Source of the DNA: Spirosoma foliorum
GTDB taxonomy: Bacteria > Bacteroidota > Bacteroidia > Cytophagales > Spirosomataceae
Assembly: GCF_014117325.1 (NCBI RefSeq)
Contig: NZ_CP059732.1
Span: forward strand, 5,097,001 to 5,161,000
DNA length: 64,000 nt
Direction of reading: 5' to 3'
The stretch's first letter is position 1; every line of letters starts with the position of its first letter. The position numbers and the translations under genes are program-made. The notes beneath the pieces were generated by a model. That model was not told the origin of the DNA. It worked only from the letters and a program-made list of their open reading frames with translations, and did no database searches. Below, in pieces: positions 1-8,469 of the stretch.

Positions 1-62
1 TCGCGACCGACGTGAATGTTGGTTATTTCTATGAGTATATCTTAAAGCAGTACAAGCAGTAG
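1..62 (+). CDS. 3' end of an unidentified gene (partial)
   Basis: An open frame enters from the left edge and ends at TAG 60-62, giving a 19-residue C-terminal tail rich in Tyr and Lys (..GYFYEYILKQYKQ). A strong hairpin terminator follows 30 bases later, which fits this being a real gene end. The fragment is too short to name a family. Confidence 0.5.
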   Translation, partial: ATDVNVGYFYEYILKQYKQ

Positions 63-91
63 CTCAAGCGTCAATTTCAGATCTTTCTCAG

Positions 92-133
92 AAAAACGTG
101 TCACAACCTACACTAGGCTGTGACACGTTTTTT
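92..133 (+). terminator. Rho-independent terminator
   Basis: Perfect inverted repeat AAAAACGTGTCACA / TGTGACACGTTTTT with a 14-base loop, ending in a T run. It lies just after the stop of the partial gene at the left edge. Confidence 0.8.
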
Positions 134-217
134 AGCTACCCTCCTGCTCTTATACTCAGTAGTAAATCCTTTCATTCTGAAAGCTACTTGATAACCCAGC
201 CTAAATGATAAGTAACA

Positions 218-267
218 TAAATACGGGATTAGAAATGGCCCATAGAGCCTATCTAATCCCGTATTTA
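218..267. repeat. Intergenic inverted repeat (16-bp arms)
   Basis: The 16-bp arms are perfect. The loop carries GGCCC..AGAGCC, which resembles the outer part of the nested palindromic element at 53671-53870 (ATTAGAAACGGCCC..AGGGCC and ATCTAATCCC). It may be a reduced copy of that element. It does not end in a T run, so it is probably a REP-like hairpin rather than a classic terminator. Confidence 0.55.
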
Positions 268-451
268 CGTTAAGTAACTATTCAAATCAGAAAAACACAA
301 AAGGCTTAGTATCAAGATTTTCAGGGTAATATCTGAGTTGTTATTGAATAATATTACCAACAAAACAAGAAAATGTCATAAATAGCCGTATCCCTTTTGT
401 TACTGGATAACTATATGACTTAAATTAGTGCCTGATTATCTTCCCTCTTCC

Positions 452-2257
452 ATGCTAATTTTAGCTAAACGCTTCGTTTATCTTATAATTTGGTTAGCTC
501 CCTGCATTGTATTGGCTCAGCAGGAACAGCCGGCTATCGAATCCAGCGCTCCCGATTCCATTAAGATAAAACAGCTTTGGAACCTAAGTGACTCTTTGCT
601 GAACACTAGCCAGTTTGCGCCCGTCAAGAAACTATTGGAACAGGCATTGGCCATTGCACAGGCTAGTGAAGATACCCATCGAATAGCTATTGGTTACCGG
701 AAACTTGCTGGTTTTTACCAATCAACTGGCGACTTTGCTACGGCCATATCCTTCTATTTAAAGGCACAGGTGGCTTTTAAAGCCAGTAGTGATCAACGGA
801 ATTATATCCGAATGTTTAATAATATCGGCTTCTGTTACAATCGACTTGACAAGACTAAAGAAGCTCGTCAGCATGTAGAGCGGGGTATGGCCTTGGCGCA
901 GCAATCTGGCTACGACCAGCTACTGCCTGAGTTTTATAGTGAGCTAATCAATATAGACAGCAACAGTAAGCAGTACGCATCAGCGATTGCGTATACTAAT
1001 AGGGTGTTGGCATATTATAAGCAGAAAAAAGACTGGAATACCTACTATGGTACCCTGTTTAACGCCGGATTGCTCTATAAAAATATGGGTCAGTACGTTC
1101 GGTCAGAGCAGTCGTTTCGGCAGTCGATGGCCTATGCAATCAAAACGAACGACGAATTCTTGCAGGGTTATATCAACACAAGCATTCCTTACGCACTGAT
1201 TCCGCAGAATAAATTAGACGAAGCGGAAGAAGCTTGCCACAAGGCCCTTATCTGGGCTGAAAAAAAGGGACTGGAGAAACATTCCATCTTAGCCGATGTA
1301 AACGAACATTTGAGTCGAATTTATGAGAAACGAGGAGACTTCCGTCAGGCATTACTCTTTTATAAACGCCATATAGCCAGTCGTGATAGCGTATTTAACG
1401 CCACAAAAAACCGACAGGTAGCCGAATTGGAAGCTCGTTATCAAACGCGGGAAAAAGAAGAAAACATCCGGGAGTTAGCAGCTACCAATGCTCACCAAAC
1501 CCGCCAGATTTGGGCGGGTGTAGGCGGCTTAATTGTACTGACCATTCTGCTCGGAACACTGTACTGGCTGTATGCGCGCGTACAACAAAGTCGTAAGAAA
1601 ATTACCCAGCAATCAGATCAGTTAACCCTGATGATGAGAGAGTTGCATCATCGCGTAAAAAATAATCTGGCCATTGTATCCAGTCTGCTTAAGTTACAAT
1701 CGAATCGTCTGGACGATGAAAAAGCTATACAGGCGGTTCGCGTAGGGCAACAACGGGTTGAAGCCATGTCGCTTATTCACCAACGGCTTTATCAAACAGA
1801 CGAAGTAACGACCGTGAACATGCGTGCTTATCTGGCCGATTTGTCGGAGAGCCTAATGCGGGCTTACGATTATTCGGCTGACGAATTTGACCTACAACTC
1901 AATATCGAGCTCGAGGAATTGGATGTCGATATGGCTATGCCCCTGGGATTAATCGTTAACGAACTGATTACCAATTCGTTTAAATACGCCTATAACAAGG
2001 CCGATAGGAAACGTCCCTTGCTCCGAATCGACTTACGGCAACAAACCGATCAAGCACAATCTGGCATTACGTTAGAAGTTCAGGATAACGGGCCTGGTAT
2101 CGACATATCAGACTGGCAACAAAAGGGTAATAAATCTTCGTTCGGGAAACGATTAATAGCCTCACTTAGCGAGCAACTGGACGGGCATTTTGAACTACTC
2201 AAACAGAATGGGACTTTATTCCGACTCCATATGCCCAACATCCGGACTCAAGCATAA
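452..2257 (+). CDS. TPR sensor histidine kinase, HisKA_2 family
   Basis: Sensor kinase of a two-component system, predicted to autophosphorylate on His and pass phosphate to the regulator encoded 42 bases downstream. The first ATG (452) gives a good signal peptide ending ..IVLAQQ; an in-frame GTG at 428 would add eight unlikely residues. Residues about 70-312 are TPR-like helices (periplasmic sensor). One membrane segment lies at about 353-375, followed by a short coiled coil. The H-box RELHHRVKNNL (His 399/400) is the HisKA_2 type. The ATPase domain has an N-box (NELITNSFKYAY) and a G-box (DNGPGID), and the length is usual for the family. The stimulus is unknown. Confidence 0.9.
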   Translation: MLILAKRFVYLIIWLAPCIVLAQQEQPAIESSAPDSIKIKQLWNLSDSLLNTSQFAPVKKLLEQALAIAQASEDTHRIAIGYRKLAGFYQSTGDFATAISFYLKAQVAFKASSDQRNYIRMFNNIGFCYNRLDKTKEARQHVERGMALAQQSGYDQLLPEFYSELINIDSNSKQYASAIAYTNRVLAYYKQKKDWNTYYGTLFNAGLLYKNMGQYVRSEQSFRQSMAYAIKTNDEFLQGYINTSIPYALIPQNKLDEAEEACHKALIWAEKKGLEKHSILADVNEHLSRIYEKRGDFRQALLFYKRHIASRDSVFNATKNRQVAELEARYQTREKEENIRELAATNAHQTRQIWAGVGGLIVLTILLGTLYWLYARVQQSRKKITQQSDQLTLMMRELHHRVKNNLAIVSSLLKLQSNRLDDEKAIQAVRVGQQRVEAMSLIHQRLYQTDEVTTVNMRAYLADLSESLMRAYDYSADEFDLQLNIELEELDVDMAMPLGLIVNELITNSFKYAYNKADRKRPLLRIDLRQQTDQAQSGITLEVQDNGPGIDISDWQQKGNKSSFGKRLIASLSEQLDGHFELLKQNGTLFRLHMPNIRTQA

Positions 2258-2299
2258 GCCTAAGCACCGTCAATTCCCGAATTTTATTAACTGCAATGT

Positions 2300-3079
2300 A
2301 TGAATCCCGATGAACGAGTAAAAATTCTGATTGTCGAAGATGAGCCTATTCTGGCAATGGAATTGAGCGATAGTCTGGAAGATGAAGGATATGATGTGGT
2401 TGGCACAGCCAATAATGGGCGCAAAGCGCTGGATATCTTCAAACGACAACCCGTCGATCTGTTGTTGTGCGATATTACGATTAAAGGCGATTGGGACGGT
2501 ATTGAAACAGTGCAACATATTACGAACGAGCGGCCTGTACCGATTATTTACCTAACTGCCCTGACGGATCGCGAAACGCTGGAACGAGCGAAACAGACTT
2601 ACCCGGCGGCTTACGTCAACAAGCCTTATCAGTTGCACAGTCTTCGAACAGCCATTGAGTTAGCGATTCATAACTTTATTGCCCGGACTAATCCAGCTCC
2701 AGCTAATCAACCCGAAACTACCCTATCGGATCGGGACATACTTGGCCGGGAAACAATCCTGCAAATCAATGATCACTTATTCATAAAACAGAACTATCAG
2801 TTCGTAAAAGTGAATTTAAGCGACCTTCTATATCTGGAAGCCGATAATATTTATACTACGCTGTTTACCTCAAGCCGCAAGTATGTACTCCGCCTTACAT
2901 TGAGTGGTATTCTGGAACGCATCAATTTACCAGAGCTGGTTCGCATTCATCGCTCCTTTGCTGTTAATATCAACAAAGTAGATTCATTTAACGAGGCCGA
3001 AATAAGTATTGGCTCCTATTTAATACCGATCAGTCGAAGCTACAAAGACGATTTCTTGCGGCACTTTTTGCATAGATAA
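2300..3079 (+). CDS. LytTR-family response regulator
   Basis: DNA-binding response regulator, the likely partner of the kinase just upstream (42-base gap, same strand). The receiver domain at residues 8-125 has the acidic pair Glu13/Asp14, phospho-acceptor Asp58, switch Thr86 and Lys108 before Pro. A linker leads to a LytTR DNA-binding domain at about 155-259 (LYLEADNIYTTL, IHRSFAVNINKV). Kinase/LytTR pairs of this build are very common in Cytophagales; the target genes cannot be read from sequence. The gene ends before a strong terminator, so the two genes form a closed operon. Confidence 0.93.
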   Translation: MNPDERVKILIVEDEPILAMELSDSLEDEGYDVVGTANNGRKALDIFKRQPVDLLLCDITIKGDWDGIETVQHITNERPVPIIYLTALTDRETLERAKQTYPAAYVNKPYQLHSLRTAIELAIHNFIARTNPAPANQPETTLSDRDILGRETILQINDHLFIKQNYQFVKVNLSDLLYLEADNIYTTLFTSSRKYVLRLTLSGILERINLPELVRIHRSFAVNINKVDSFNEAEISIGSYLIPISRSYKDDFLRHFLHR

Positions 3080-3112
3080 ACGAGGTGCTTATCAAGCAAG
3101 ATTATCAATTAC

Positions 3113-3165
3113 AAAAAAACGGGGTGTATAAAAAATTAAATTATTTTTTATACACCCCGTTTTTT
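3113..3165 (+). terminator. Bidirectional Rho-independent terminator
   Basis: Long inverted repeat AAAAAACGGGGTGTATAAAA / TTTTATACACCCCGTTTTTT. It sits between the response regulator (+) and the convergent AraC regulator (-), with A and T runs on both sides, so it can serve both strands. Confidence 0.85.
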
Positions 3166-3224
3166 ATCTAGTTATTTTCTTTTTATGATTCCTCCTATTA
3201 TCGGAATGATAAAAAAATGGTCTT

Positions 3225-4202
3225 CTAAACAAGCATTTCTTTATTGTATTTATTCCTGTAATCAACAGGCGCTAAACCAGTAATTTTTTTAAATATAGTC
3301 CTGAATGCTTTTGTATCTGAATAGCCAACATCGTACATAATTTCATTGACTGTTTTCCGACCTGTTTCGAGGCTTTTTTTAGCGGCTTCCATTTTTACGC
3401 GCTGCATATATTCCGCAACGGTATTGGATGTAGCTTTTTTGAAACGTCGTTCCAGATTTCGCCTTCCTAACGCAAATTTTGATGCTAAATCGTCGACCGA
3501 TATTTTATCCTGAAAATTCCTTTCTATAAATTCCTGTGCTTTTTTAATAGGTTCATCTTCATGATCTTTTTGACCCTGAAAAATCGTAAACGAGGACTGA
3601 TTTTCCCGCTCTATTTCTATCGCAAACACTTTGGCTGCCAGAATCGCAATATCACGGCCAGCATATTTCTCAATTAGATACAGAATAAGATTCAAATACG
3701 AAAATGCTCCTCCACTCGAATAAATGCCATGCTCGTCGGTGATAATTTTTTCGGTTACCAGATCAACATCCGGGAACAGTTGTTTGAATTGATTCGCAGC
3801 GAGCCAATGTGTCGCACATTTTCGACCTTTCAATAAGCCAGTTGAGGCTAATAAAAAAGCACCTAAACAGAGGCTGGCAACTTCAGCTCCGTTTTCATAT
3901 TGTTTAATAATCCAGGGAATAAAATCCCGGTTATTTTCTATCGAAGTTTTCAGGTCGCCATCAAGAGCCGGAATGATAATTAAATCTGCTTTTTCTACGT
4001 CATCGATTAATAAATCAGCATGAACAGTAAATAAGCCTCCGCTTATCGGTGTTTCTTTCGAAAGGCCAACTAGCTGCACCTTAAATAAAGGATCTTCGCC
4101 CCTTGCTTTGAAAAAATTATTTACTTCTGAAAATAATTGGCGGGTGCCTTCCAGACTGCCTAAAATAGCACCTTTTGGGATTAGGATCGATATCTGCTTC
4201 AT
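3225..4202 (-). CDS. GlxA-like AraC-family transcriptional regulator
   Basis: Residues 1-190 form a DJ-1/PfpI-type (class I amidotransferase fold) sensor domain with the nucleophile-elbow sequence ASLCLGAFLLAS (Cys112). Residues about 215-320 form an AraC double helix-turn-helix (FALGRRNLERRFKKAT; VGYSDTKAFRTIFKKITGLAP). This is the GlxA/FtrA build, usually an activator responding to a small metabolite. It is transcribed away from the two RibD-like reductases starting 130 bases off, so it is the natural candidate to control them; that link is inferred from position only. Confidence 0.88.
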   Translation of the reverse strand: MKQISILIPKGAILGSLEGTRQLFSEVNNFFKARGEDPLFKVQLVGLSKETPISGGLFTVHADLLIDDVEKADLIIIPALDGDLKTSIENNRDFIPWIIKQYENGAEVASLCLGAFLLASTGLLKGRKCATHWLAANQFKQLFPDVDLVTEKIITDEHGIYSSGGAFSYLNLILYLIEKYAGRDIAILAAKVFAIEIERENQSSFTIFQGQKDHEDEPIKKAQEFIERNFQDKISVDDLASKFALGRRNLERRFKKATSNTVAEYMQRVKMEAAKKSLETGRKTVNEIMYDVGYSDTKAFRTIFKKITGLAPVDYRNKYNKEMLV

Positions 4203-4331
4203 AGTTCAAAAATAGCGAAAATCACTGTCGGAATCAACCCTTACTTTGCCGTATTTACCCCCTATTGGTGTTACTAAATCGCGCTACATTTGTCTATAGC
4301 AAAACCAGAAATAGAACAACTAATACGTACC

Positions 4332-4907
4332 ATGAGAAAGGTAATTTTATTCATGCATATGTCGCTCGATGGCTTCGTATGCGGCCCCAATGGCGAGCAG
4401 GACTGGAAGACCATGAACGATGATGACATGGGCAAATACCTCGCAGCAGACTTCCAGTCGACGGTCGATACGATCCTGACTGGGCGCGTTTTGTACCAGG
4501 GTTTCGCCAGTTTCTGGCCTTCCGTTCCGTCCAGTCCGGGTATCCCGGCAGAACTAGTCGATTTCGGAAATTGGATGAATAATACCCGTAAGATTGTTTT
4601 CTCCAAGACCTTACAAACCGTCGACTGGACCAACTCAGTCTTAGCCGAGCGGGACATTGTCGACGAAATCAATTATTTAAAACAGCAGCCGGGTGGCGAC
4701 ATGGTGGTCTTCGGCGGGGCAACCTTCGTTGCAGCTCTGGCTGAACAAAATCTGATTGACGAATACCGAATCAAATTGGAACCAATCCTTCTCGGCGACG
4801 GCAAGGCTTTATTCAAGGATGTTCATGACCGGACCAAACTAACGCTTACCAAAGCCAAAGCGTTTAACTCAGGTGTGGTTGGACTTTATTATCAGGTTAC
4901 TACATAG
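4332..4907 (+). CDS. RibD C-terminal/DHFR-like reductase, copy 1
   Basis: Dihydrofolate-reductase-fold protein of the RibD C-terminal family, predicted to bind NADPH; the substrate is unknown. The start MRKVILFMHMSLDGFV is the family's usual beginning, so I use ATG 4332 rather than an in-frame TTG at 4290. The signature region DTILTGRVLYQGFASFWP and the dinucleotide-binding stretch DMVVFGGATFVAAL are present. At 191 residues it is full length. It is followed 59 bases on by a second member of the same family. Confidence 0.88.
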   Translation: MRKVILFMHMSLDGFVCGPNGEQDWKTMNDDDMGKYLAADFQSTVDTILTGRVLYQGFASFWPSVPSSPGIPAELVDFGNWMNNTRKIVFSKTLQTVDWTNSVLAERDIVDEINYLKQQPGGDMVVFGGATFVAALAEQNLIDEYRIKLEPILLGDGKALFKDVHDRTKLTLTKAKAFNSGVVGLYYQVTT

Positions 4908-4908
4908 A

Positions 4909-4966
4909 GCGCAGATTTTTAAGATTGTTACGATTAACAGTGATTTTTTGAGATAAGAACGTAAAG
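4909..4966. repeat. Short dispersed 'GCAGATTTTTA' repeat between the two reductases
   Basis: The spacer begins AGAGCGCAGATTTTTAAG, close to ATAGACCGCAGATTTTTAGG at 35221 and ATAGACCGCAGATTTTCA at about 31328. It is one member of a low-complexity intergenic family in this window. Confidence 0.5.
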
Positions 4967-5533
4967 ATGAGAAAGCTGATTTTTTTCATGCACACATCCC
5001 TGGATGGTTTTGTGGCAGGCACTAACGGAGAAATGGATTGGATTAATCTGGACGACTCCCTGTTCGACTTCGTTGGCTCCATGACCGAACAAGCCGACGC
5101 AGCCCTCTATGGCCGAGTAACTTATGAAATGATGCAGGCCTATTGGCCGACCGCAGCTGAGCAACCCGATGCCTCTAAACACGACATTGAGCATGGCAAC
5201 TGGTACAACAACGTCGCAAAAATTGTCTTATCCAAAACGATCAGTGGCGCTGGCTTAACGAACACAACCGTCATTGGAGATCAGCTTTCGGAGCATATCA
5301 ATCGGTTAAAACAGCAGGAAGGCCAAAACATATTGATTTTCGGAAGTCCTGGCGCTTCGCAATCGTTATTAAATCTGGGGCTTATCGATGAGTTCTGGTT
5401 ATTCGTCAATCCAATAATTTTAGGTCAAGGACTACCCCTATTTGATCATGTTACAGGAACGACCAAACTAAAACTTATAGAAACAAAATCGTTTGATTGT
5501 AACGTAATCGCCATTCATTATGGGAAGCCGTAG
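4967..5533 (+). CDS. RibD C-terminal/DHFR-like reductase, copy 2
   Basis: Second DHFR-fold reductase of the RibD C-terminal family (188 residues), tandem to copy 1. It begins MRKLIFFMHTSLDGFVAGT, has AALYGRVTYEMMQAYWP and the nucleotide-binding stretch NILIFGSPGASQSLL. The two copies are clearly paralogous, but only the N-terminal signature and the nucleotide-binding region line up easily, so this is an old duplication. The active-site region differs (GSPGAS here, GGATFV in copy 1), suggesting different substrates. No riboflavin gene is nearby, so I do not call it ribD. Confidence 0.88.
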   Translation: MRKLIFFMHTSLDGFVAGTNGEMDWINLDDSLFDFVGSMTEQADAALYGRVTYEMMQAYWPTAAEQPDASKHDIEHGNWYNNVAKIVLSKTISGAGLTNTTVIGDQLSEHINRLKQQEGQNILIFGSPGASQSLLNLGLIDEFWLFVNPIILGQGLPLFDHVTGTTKLKLIETKSFDCNVIAIHYGKP

Positions 5534-5842
5534 TAATATTATTATCAACAATTGAGTACCCATAAACTTAAGACTTTCGTAGGGAGCCATGCCATCGTAG
5601 CGGCAGACCGTGGTTCAATTGACTTACCTGAATAACCGTGGCATAGCTCCCTGCGAAAGTCCTACTATTCTTAAAATTCGCCCAGAAACCACCCGTCACC
5701 TACTAAGCGAAAATTCTTCGGCCGTTTGTATGAAAAGTCTTGGCGCTATCCGGCCTTTTTTAGAACTTGATAGCATACCATTCATTACCCTTGTAGTAAA
5801 GAATTACGAACGAATCTATCCGGCTATTTTCGCTTAAATATC
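5534..5842. other. Intergenic region with an imperfect inverted repeat
   Basis: No convincing gene. An inverted repeat pairs 5572-5593 with 5640-5661 (GACTTTCGTAGGGAGCCATGCC against its near-complement, two mismatches) around a 46-base loop. A 75-codon open frame at 5610-5837 starts inside this repeat, has no recognisable domain and is not counted as a gene. Confidence 0.55.
5572..5661. repeat. 22-bp-arm inverted repeat, possible small mobile hairpin
   Basis: The arms match at 20 of 22 positions and both mismatches could still pair as G-U in RNA. There is no T run, so a terminator role is doubtful. The size (about 90 bases) fits a REP/MITE-like element. Confidence 0.5.
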
Positions 5843-7267
5843 ATGCAACACCAACGCTCCAACAATTACAAAAGGCATAACAATCAGCCAGTCCAACCCC
5901 CAAAGAAGTACTATAGCCAGAAACGAGCACCAAACTCTCCTCCTATTAAAACTAATAGTGGCCAGGCTGGAGCATTTGCTCCTGTTAGTTTTAAGCCTAA
6001 AGTTGGCATCAGCAATCGGCCAGGATTTGGCTACGATAGTAAGGCCTTAAGTGATAATAAAGGTGCACCTATTCTGACATTTTCATTACCACCTAACCAC
6101 TTCGCGTTGGACAGGGAGGCCACCGAAATCCAAACACAACAGGAGTTAAAAAGCGTACAGAAAGACCGTATTATAAAGAATGTCAATGAGCATCTAGCTG
6201 GCGTCCACGGCTTGTATATTCCAGGCGGTCAGGATAACCTAGATCGAGAAAAAAACGGTCATATTGAGAAAGAGAGCCGTGAAAACTATGAACAGGCTTT
6301 AATCAAAAGGGCTCGAAATTTAGGTATGCCCATTTTGGCAATATGCGGTGGGTCCAGAAGTCTGGCGCGTGGATTTGGAGGAATGGAGCAAACGTTAACC
6401 GATAATCAAATTGAGATTCATAATCATAAAGGTACCAGTGCCATAGCTCACCCATTGCATTTTAGTAATGTCCCTACCGATAGGGGCTCTTTTTCATCGA
6501 ATCAGTTTTTTGGCCTTTTAGGTGGGGCAGCCCAGCATAAAGACAGAGTCAAAACAATCGTGAACAAAATCAATGCGATGAATTCCACCCACCAAAAAGT
6601 GGTCGCCTTGGATAAGAACAGAGAAATGATTATTCGGGACGATGTCGGATCAGATACGCTGAGAGTGAAAGGCAAGAATGTGCCTCAAAAACGAATGCTA
6701 ATTAATGGCAAGCCAGAAGTGGAGTTTACAGTCTGGGATGGAACCGGTGAAACTAAGACCCCAGAGGGTTTTGAAACACGATATGGAGCTCCCGTTATGG
6801 GAATTACCTCACACCCAGAGGCTATATCAGGAACCGGGGGAGCGAGAAAGGCATTTGACGAGCATCAGGACGCTATCATGTGGTCAGATAATATCTTCAA
6901 AGGCTTTGCGCAATCAATGCAAACTTACGCAGCCAAGCAGCAAGTACTTTCCGATTTAAAGTCTGGTAAGCCAATTAAATTAAAGCATGTTACTCCAGTA
7001 GTAAAATCGCCCGCAGCCGTAGTACAGATCGAAGCCCAAAATCGATTACCGGGCAGACTGCAATGGAAATACAATACGGAATTGGTAGCCCTTAAGCCTA
7101 TATCTACCTCTACGAATCTAGTAGTTCCTAAAACAGTAAACAGACCCAAATTGACCGATATACAACTAGGAGAAATGCACAAGAAAGAACCCAACTACAA
7201 TCCATGGCATAAAATCAAATGGATAGAACAATATAAAAAAGATCATCCGGAAAATGACTATGTGTAG
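5843..7267 (+). CDS. Class I glutamine-amidotransferase-like (peptidase C26) protein with disordered leader
   Basis: Residues 1-75 are polar and low-complexity (many Asn, Gln, Pro, Lys) with no signal peptide. The core at about 75-365 looks like a C26/PuuD-type hydrolase: GLYIPGGQD (123-131), nucleophile elbow ILAICGGSRSLARG with Cys168, and the His-Glu pair in GITSHPEA (His324, Glu326). C26 enzymes cut gamma-glutamyl amide bonds. Here about 110 extra residues lie between the two catalytic motifs, and a C-terminal tail of about 110 residues ends in a charged, Trp-containing segment. The leader resembles those of some contractile-injection or polymorphic-toxin cargo, but no such apparatus is in the window. 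Substrate unknown. Confidence 0.7.
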   Translation: MQHQRSNNYKRHNNQPVQPPKKYYSQKRAPNSPPIKTNSGQAGAFAPVSFKPKVGISNRPGFGYDSKALSDNKGAPILTFSLPPNHFALDREATEIQTQQELKSVQKDRIIKNVNEHLAGVHGLYIPGGQDNLDREKNGHIEKESRENYEQALIKRARNLGMPILAICGGSRSLARGFGGMEQTLTDNQIEIHNHKGTSAIAHPLHFSNVPTDRGSFSSNQFFGLLGGAAQHKDRVKTIVNKINAMNSTHQKVVALDKNREMIIRDDVGSDTLRVKGKNVPQKRMLINGKPEVEFTVWDGTGETKTPEGFETRYGAPVMGITSHPEAISGTGGARKAFDEHQDAIMWSDNIFKGFAQSMQTYAAKQQVLSDLKSGKPIKLKHVTPVVKSPAAVVQIEAQNRLPGRLQWKYNTELVALKPISTSTNLVVPKTVNRPKLTDIQLGEMHKKEPNYNPWHKIKWIEQYKKDHPENDYV

Positions 7268-7299
7268 TTATGCTCGGTCTGGCAGCTACGCAATCGTGA

Positions 7300-7357
7300 T
7301 TAATTGAACAAGGCTCCTTTGTAAGCTTATACTTACAAAGGAGCCTTGTTCAATTAA
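7300..7357. terminator. 26-bp perfect hairpin between convergent genes
   Basis: Arms 7300-7325 and 7332-7357 are perfectly complementary (TTAATTGAACAAGGCTCC and on), with a 6-base loop. It lies between the amidotransferase-like gene (+) and the DUF4395 gene (-). It is longer than a typical terminator, but position and flanking T/A bases fit a bidirectional one. Confidence 0.7.
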
Positions 7358-7404
7358 ATGAATGTATTAAAAGCAGTGCCAAAAATTACTGGACAACAGC
7401 GTAA

Positions 7405-7845
7405 TCACGCAGCCTTCGGAAACAGGCGGATGTAAAACGTATAAACGTAACAACCCGCGCAGAAACCAAAAACAGATTCGAGTGTGGCGAAAATCACCAA
7501 CACCATTGTCGGGATAAGTGTAGAAATAGCTGCTAGTTGAAGCCCCAAAATGAGCAATCCAAAAGCCAATCCAACACGAGCCGCAAACCGCTTGGGGGCT
7601 TGATCGGTAGCTTTATAAGGCAACCGAAGCGTCTTGACTAACCCTTCGGCCAGGTTCGCGAAAAGACTATATTTGCCCAAATCAAAACTCCGCAAGCCAA
7701 AGTCTACGACCAGTAACAAGGGCCATACCAACCAACCACTGGCTAGATACACTAGTCCGGTAATCAACACCAGACCGGCTACCAGCCGGACCTTCGTTTC
7801 ATTAATCTGCACCCCATCAACAGGGCACTCAAGATTCGTATTCAT
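7405..7845 (-). CDS. DUF4395 family membrane protein
   Basis: Small inner-membrane protein of 146 residues with four predicted membrane segments. It has the family's conserved N-terminal CPVDG and the C-terminal FGFCAGCYVY motif, so it carries Cys pairs that could be redox-active. In many Bacteroidota DUF4395 genes sit beside thioredoxin or peroxiredoxin-like genes. Here it lies 30 bases downstream of a peroxiredoxin-like gene on the same strand, which supports a shared thiol-redox role. The function is otherwise unknown. Confidence 0.85.
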   Translation of the reverse strand: MNTNLECPVDGVQINETKVRLVAGLVLITGLVYLASGWLVWPLLLVVDFGLRSFDLGKYSLFANLAEGLVKTLRLPYKATDQAPKRFAARVGLAFGLLILGLQLAAISTLIPTMVLVIFATLESVFGFCAGCYVYTFYIRLFPKAA

Positions 7846-7875
7846 TTCGTAAGGCAGTTGACTGTTCCTGAAACA

Positions 7876-8469
7876 CTAGCCTAATGCTTCCAACACCTCG
7901 GCTTGTTGTGTAAAGCCTTCAAAATTCTCGTCCAGAAAATGGTAGTGGATCTGGCGGGAACGATCGACAACATACACAGCCGGAACAAACACATCTTCCG
8001 AAATACCCGACACCCGATCCCAGATTGGATCTGTTTCCGAATAAACTCCAAACTGGCGAGCTACCGATTTATCAGCGTCGTAGGCTAGTAGCATCGACGA
8101 TAGATCAGTATGTTTGGCCAGATATTTAGGATTTTCGTTGGTAAAGACGACCATCTGGCCCCCTTTCTCCCGAACTTCAGCGGCCATGTTTGTCAGTGCG
8201 GTTAAGAACGGGCGGGCGTAACCTCCCCAGCAAGGGCAATAGAAACTAATCACAATTGGCCCACGGGTTAGTAATTCGGGCAGGCTCACCGTCTGATGCG
8301 ATACGCCAGCTGTAATAAGAGACGCCTGCCAATAATCGGCGGTGTCGACTAACGAGAAGAAAGGAACTGATTCACCCGTTAACAAGGGACGAACTCGCTC
8401 AATAGGCTGCCGGTCTTTAACAACTACACCCCGTATCTCCCCCAATTCATTAACCATTTCCAGTGTCAT
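7876..8469 (-). CDS. AhpC/TSA-like (peroxiredoxin-like) thiol protein
   Basis: Thioredoxin-fold protein of the AhpC/TSA superfamily, 197 residues, cytoplasmic (no signal). The fold is visible from IVISFYCPCWGGYARPF (70-87), the central strand QMVVFTNENPKYL and FVPAVYVVDRSRQIHYHFLDENF with a Pro in cis-Pro position. In common relatives the active site reads about FYRGxWCPYC; here the cysteines are Cys78 and Cys80 in CPCW, closer to the strand end. The enzyme may use a different Cys arrangement. It is probably co-transcribed with the DUF4395 gene 30 bases downstream. Confidence 0.75.
   Translation of the reverse strand: MTLEMVNELGEIRGVVVKDRQPIERVRPLLTGESVPFFSLVDTADYWQASLITAGVSHQTVSLPELLTRGPIVISFYCPCWGGYARPFLTALTNMAAEVREKGGQMVVFTNENPKYLAKHTDLSSMLLAYDADKSVARQFGVYSETDPIWDRVSGISEDVFVPAVYVVDRSRQIHYHFLDENFEGFTQQAEVLEALG

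Larger units (their letters stand above)
63..451. other. Intergenic region with two hairpins
   Basis: No gene seen. It holds the terminator at 92-133 and a second, 16-bp perfect inverted repeat (218-233 with 252-267) whose arms read TAAATACGGGATTAGA. The remaining 180 bases before the histidine kinase are AT-rich and must hold its promoter, but I cannot point to a convincing box. Confidence 0.6.

Noticed and set aside
5610..5837. 75-codon open frame after the second reductase
   Set aside because: It starts inside an inverted repeat, has no family signature and looks like chance.
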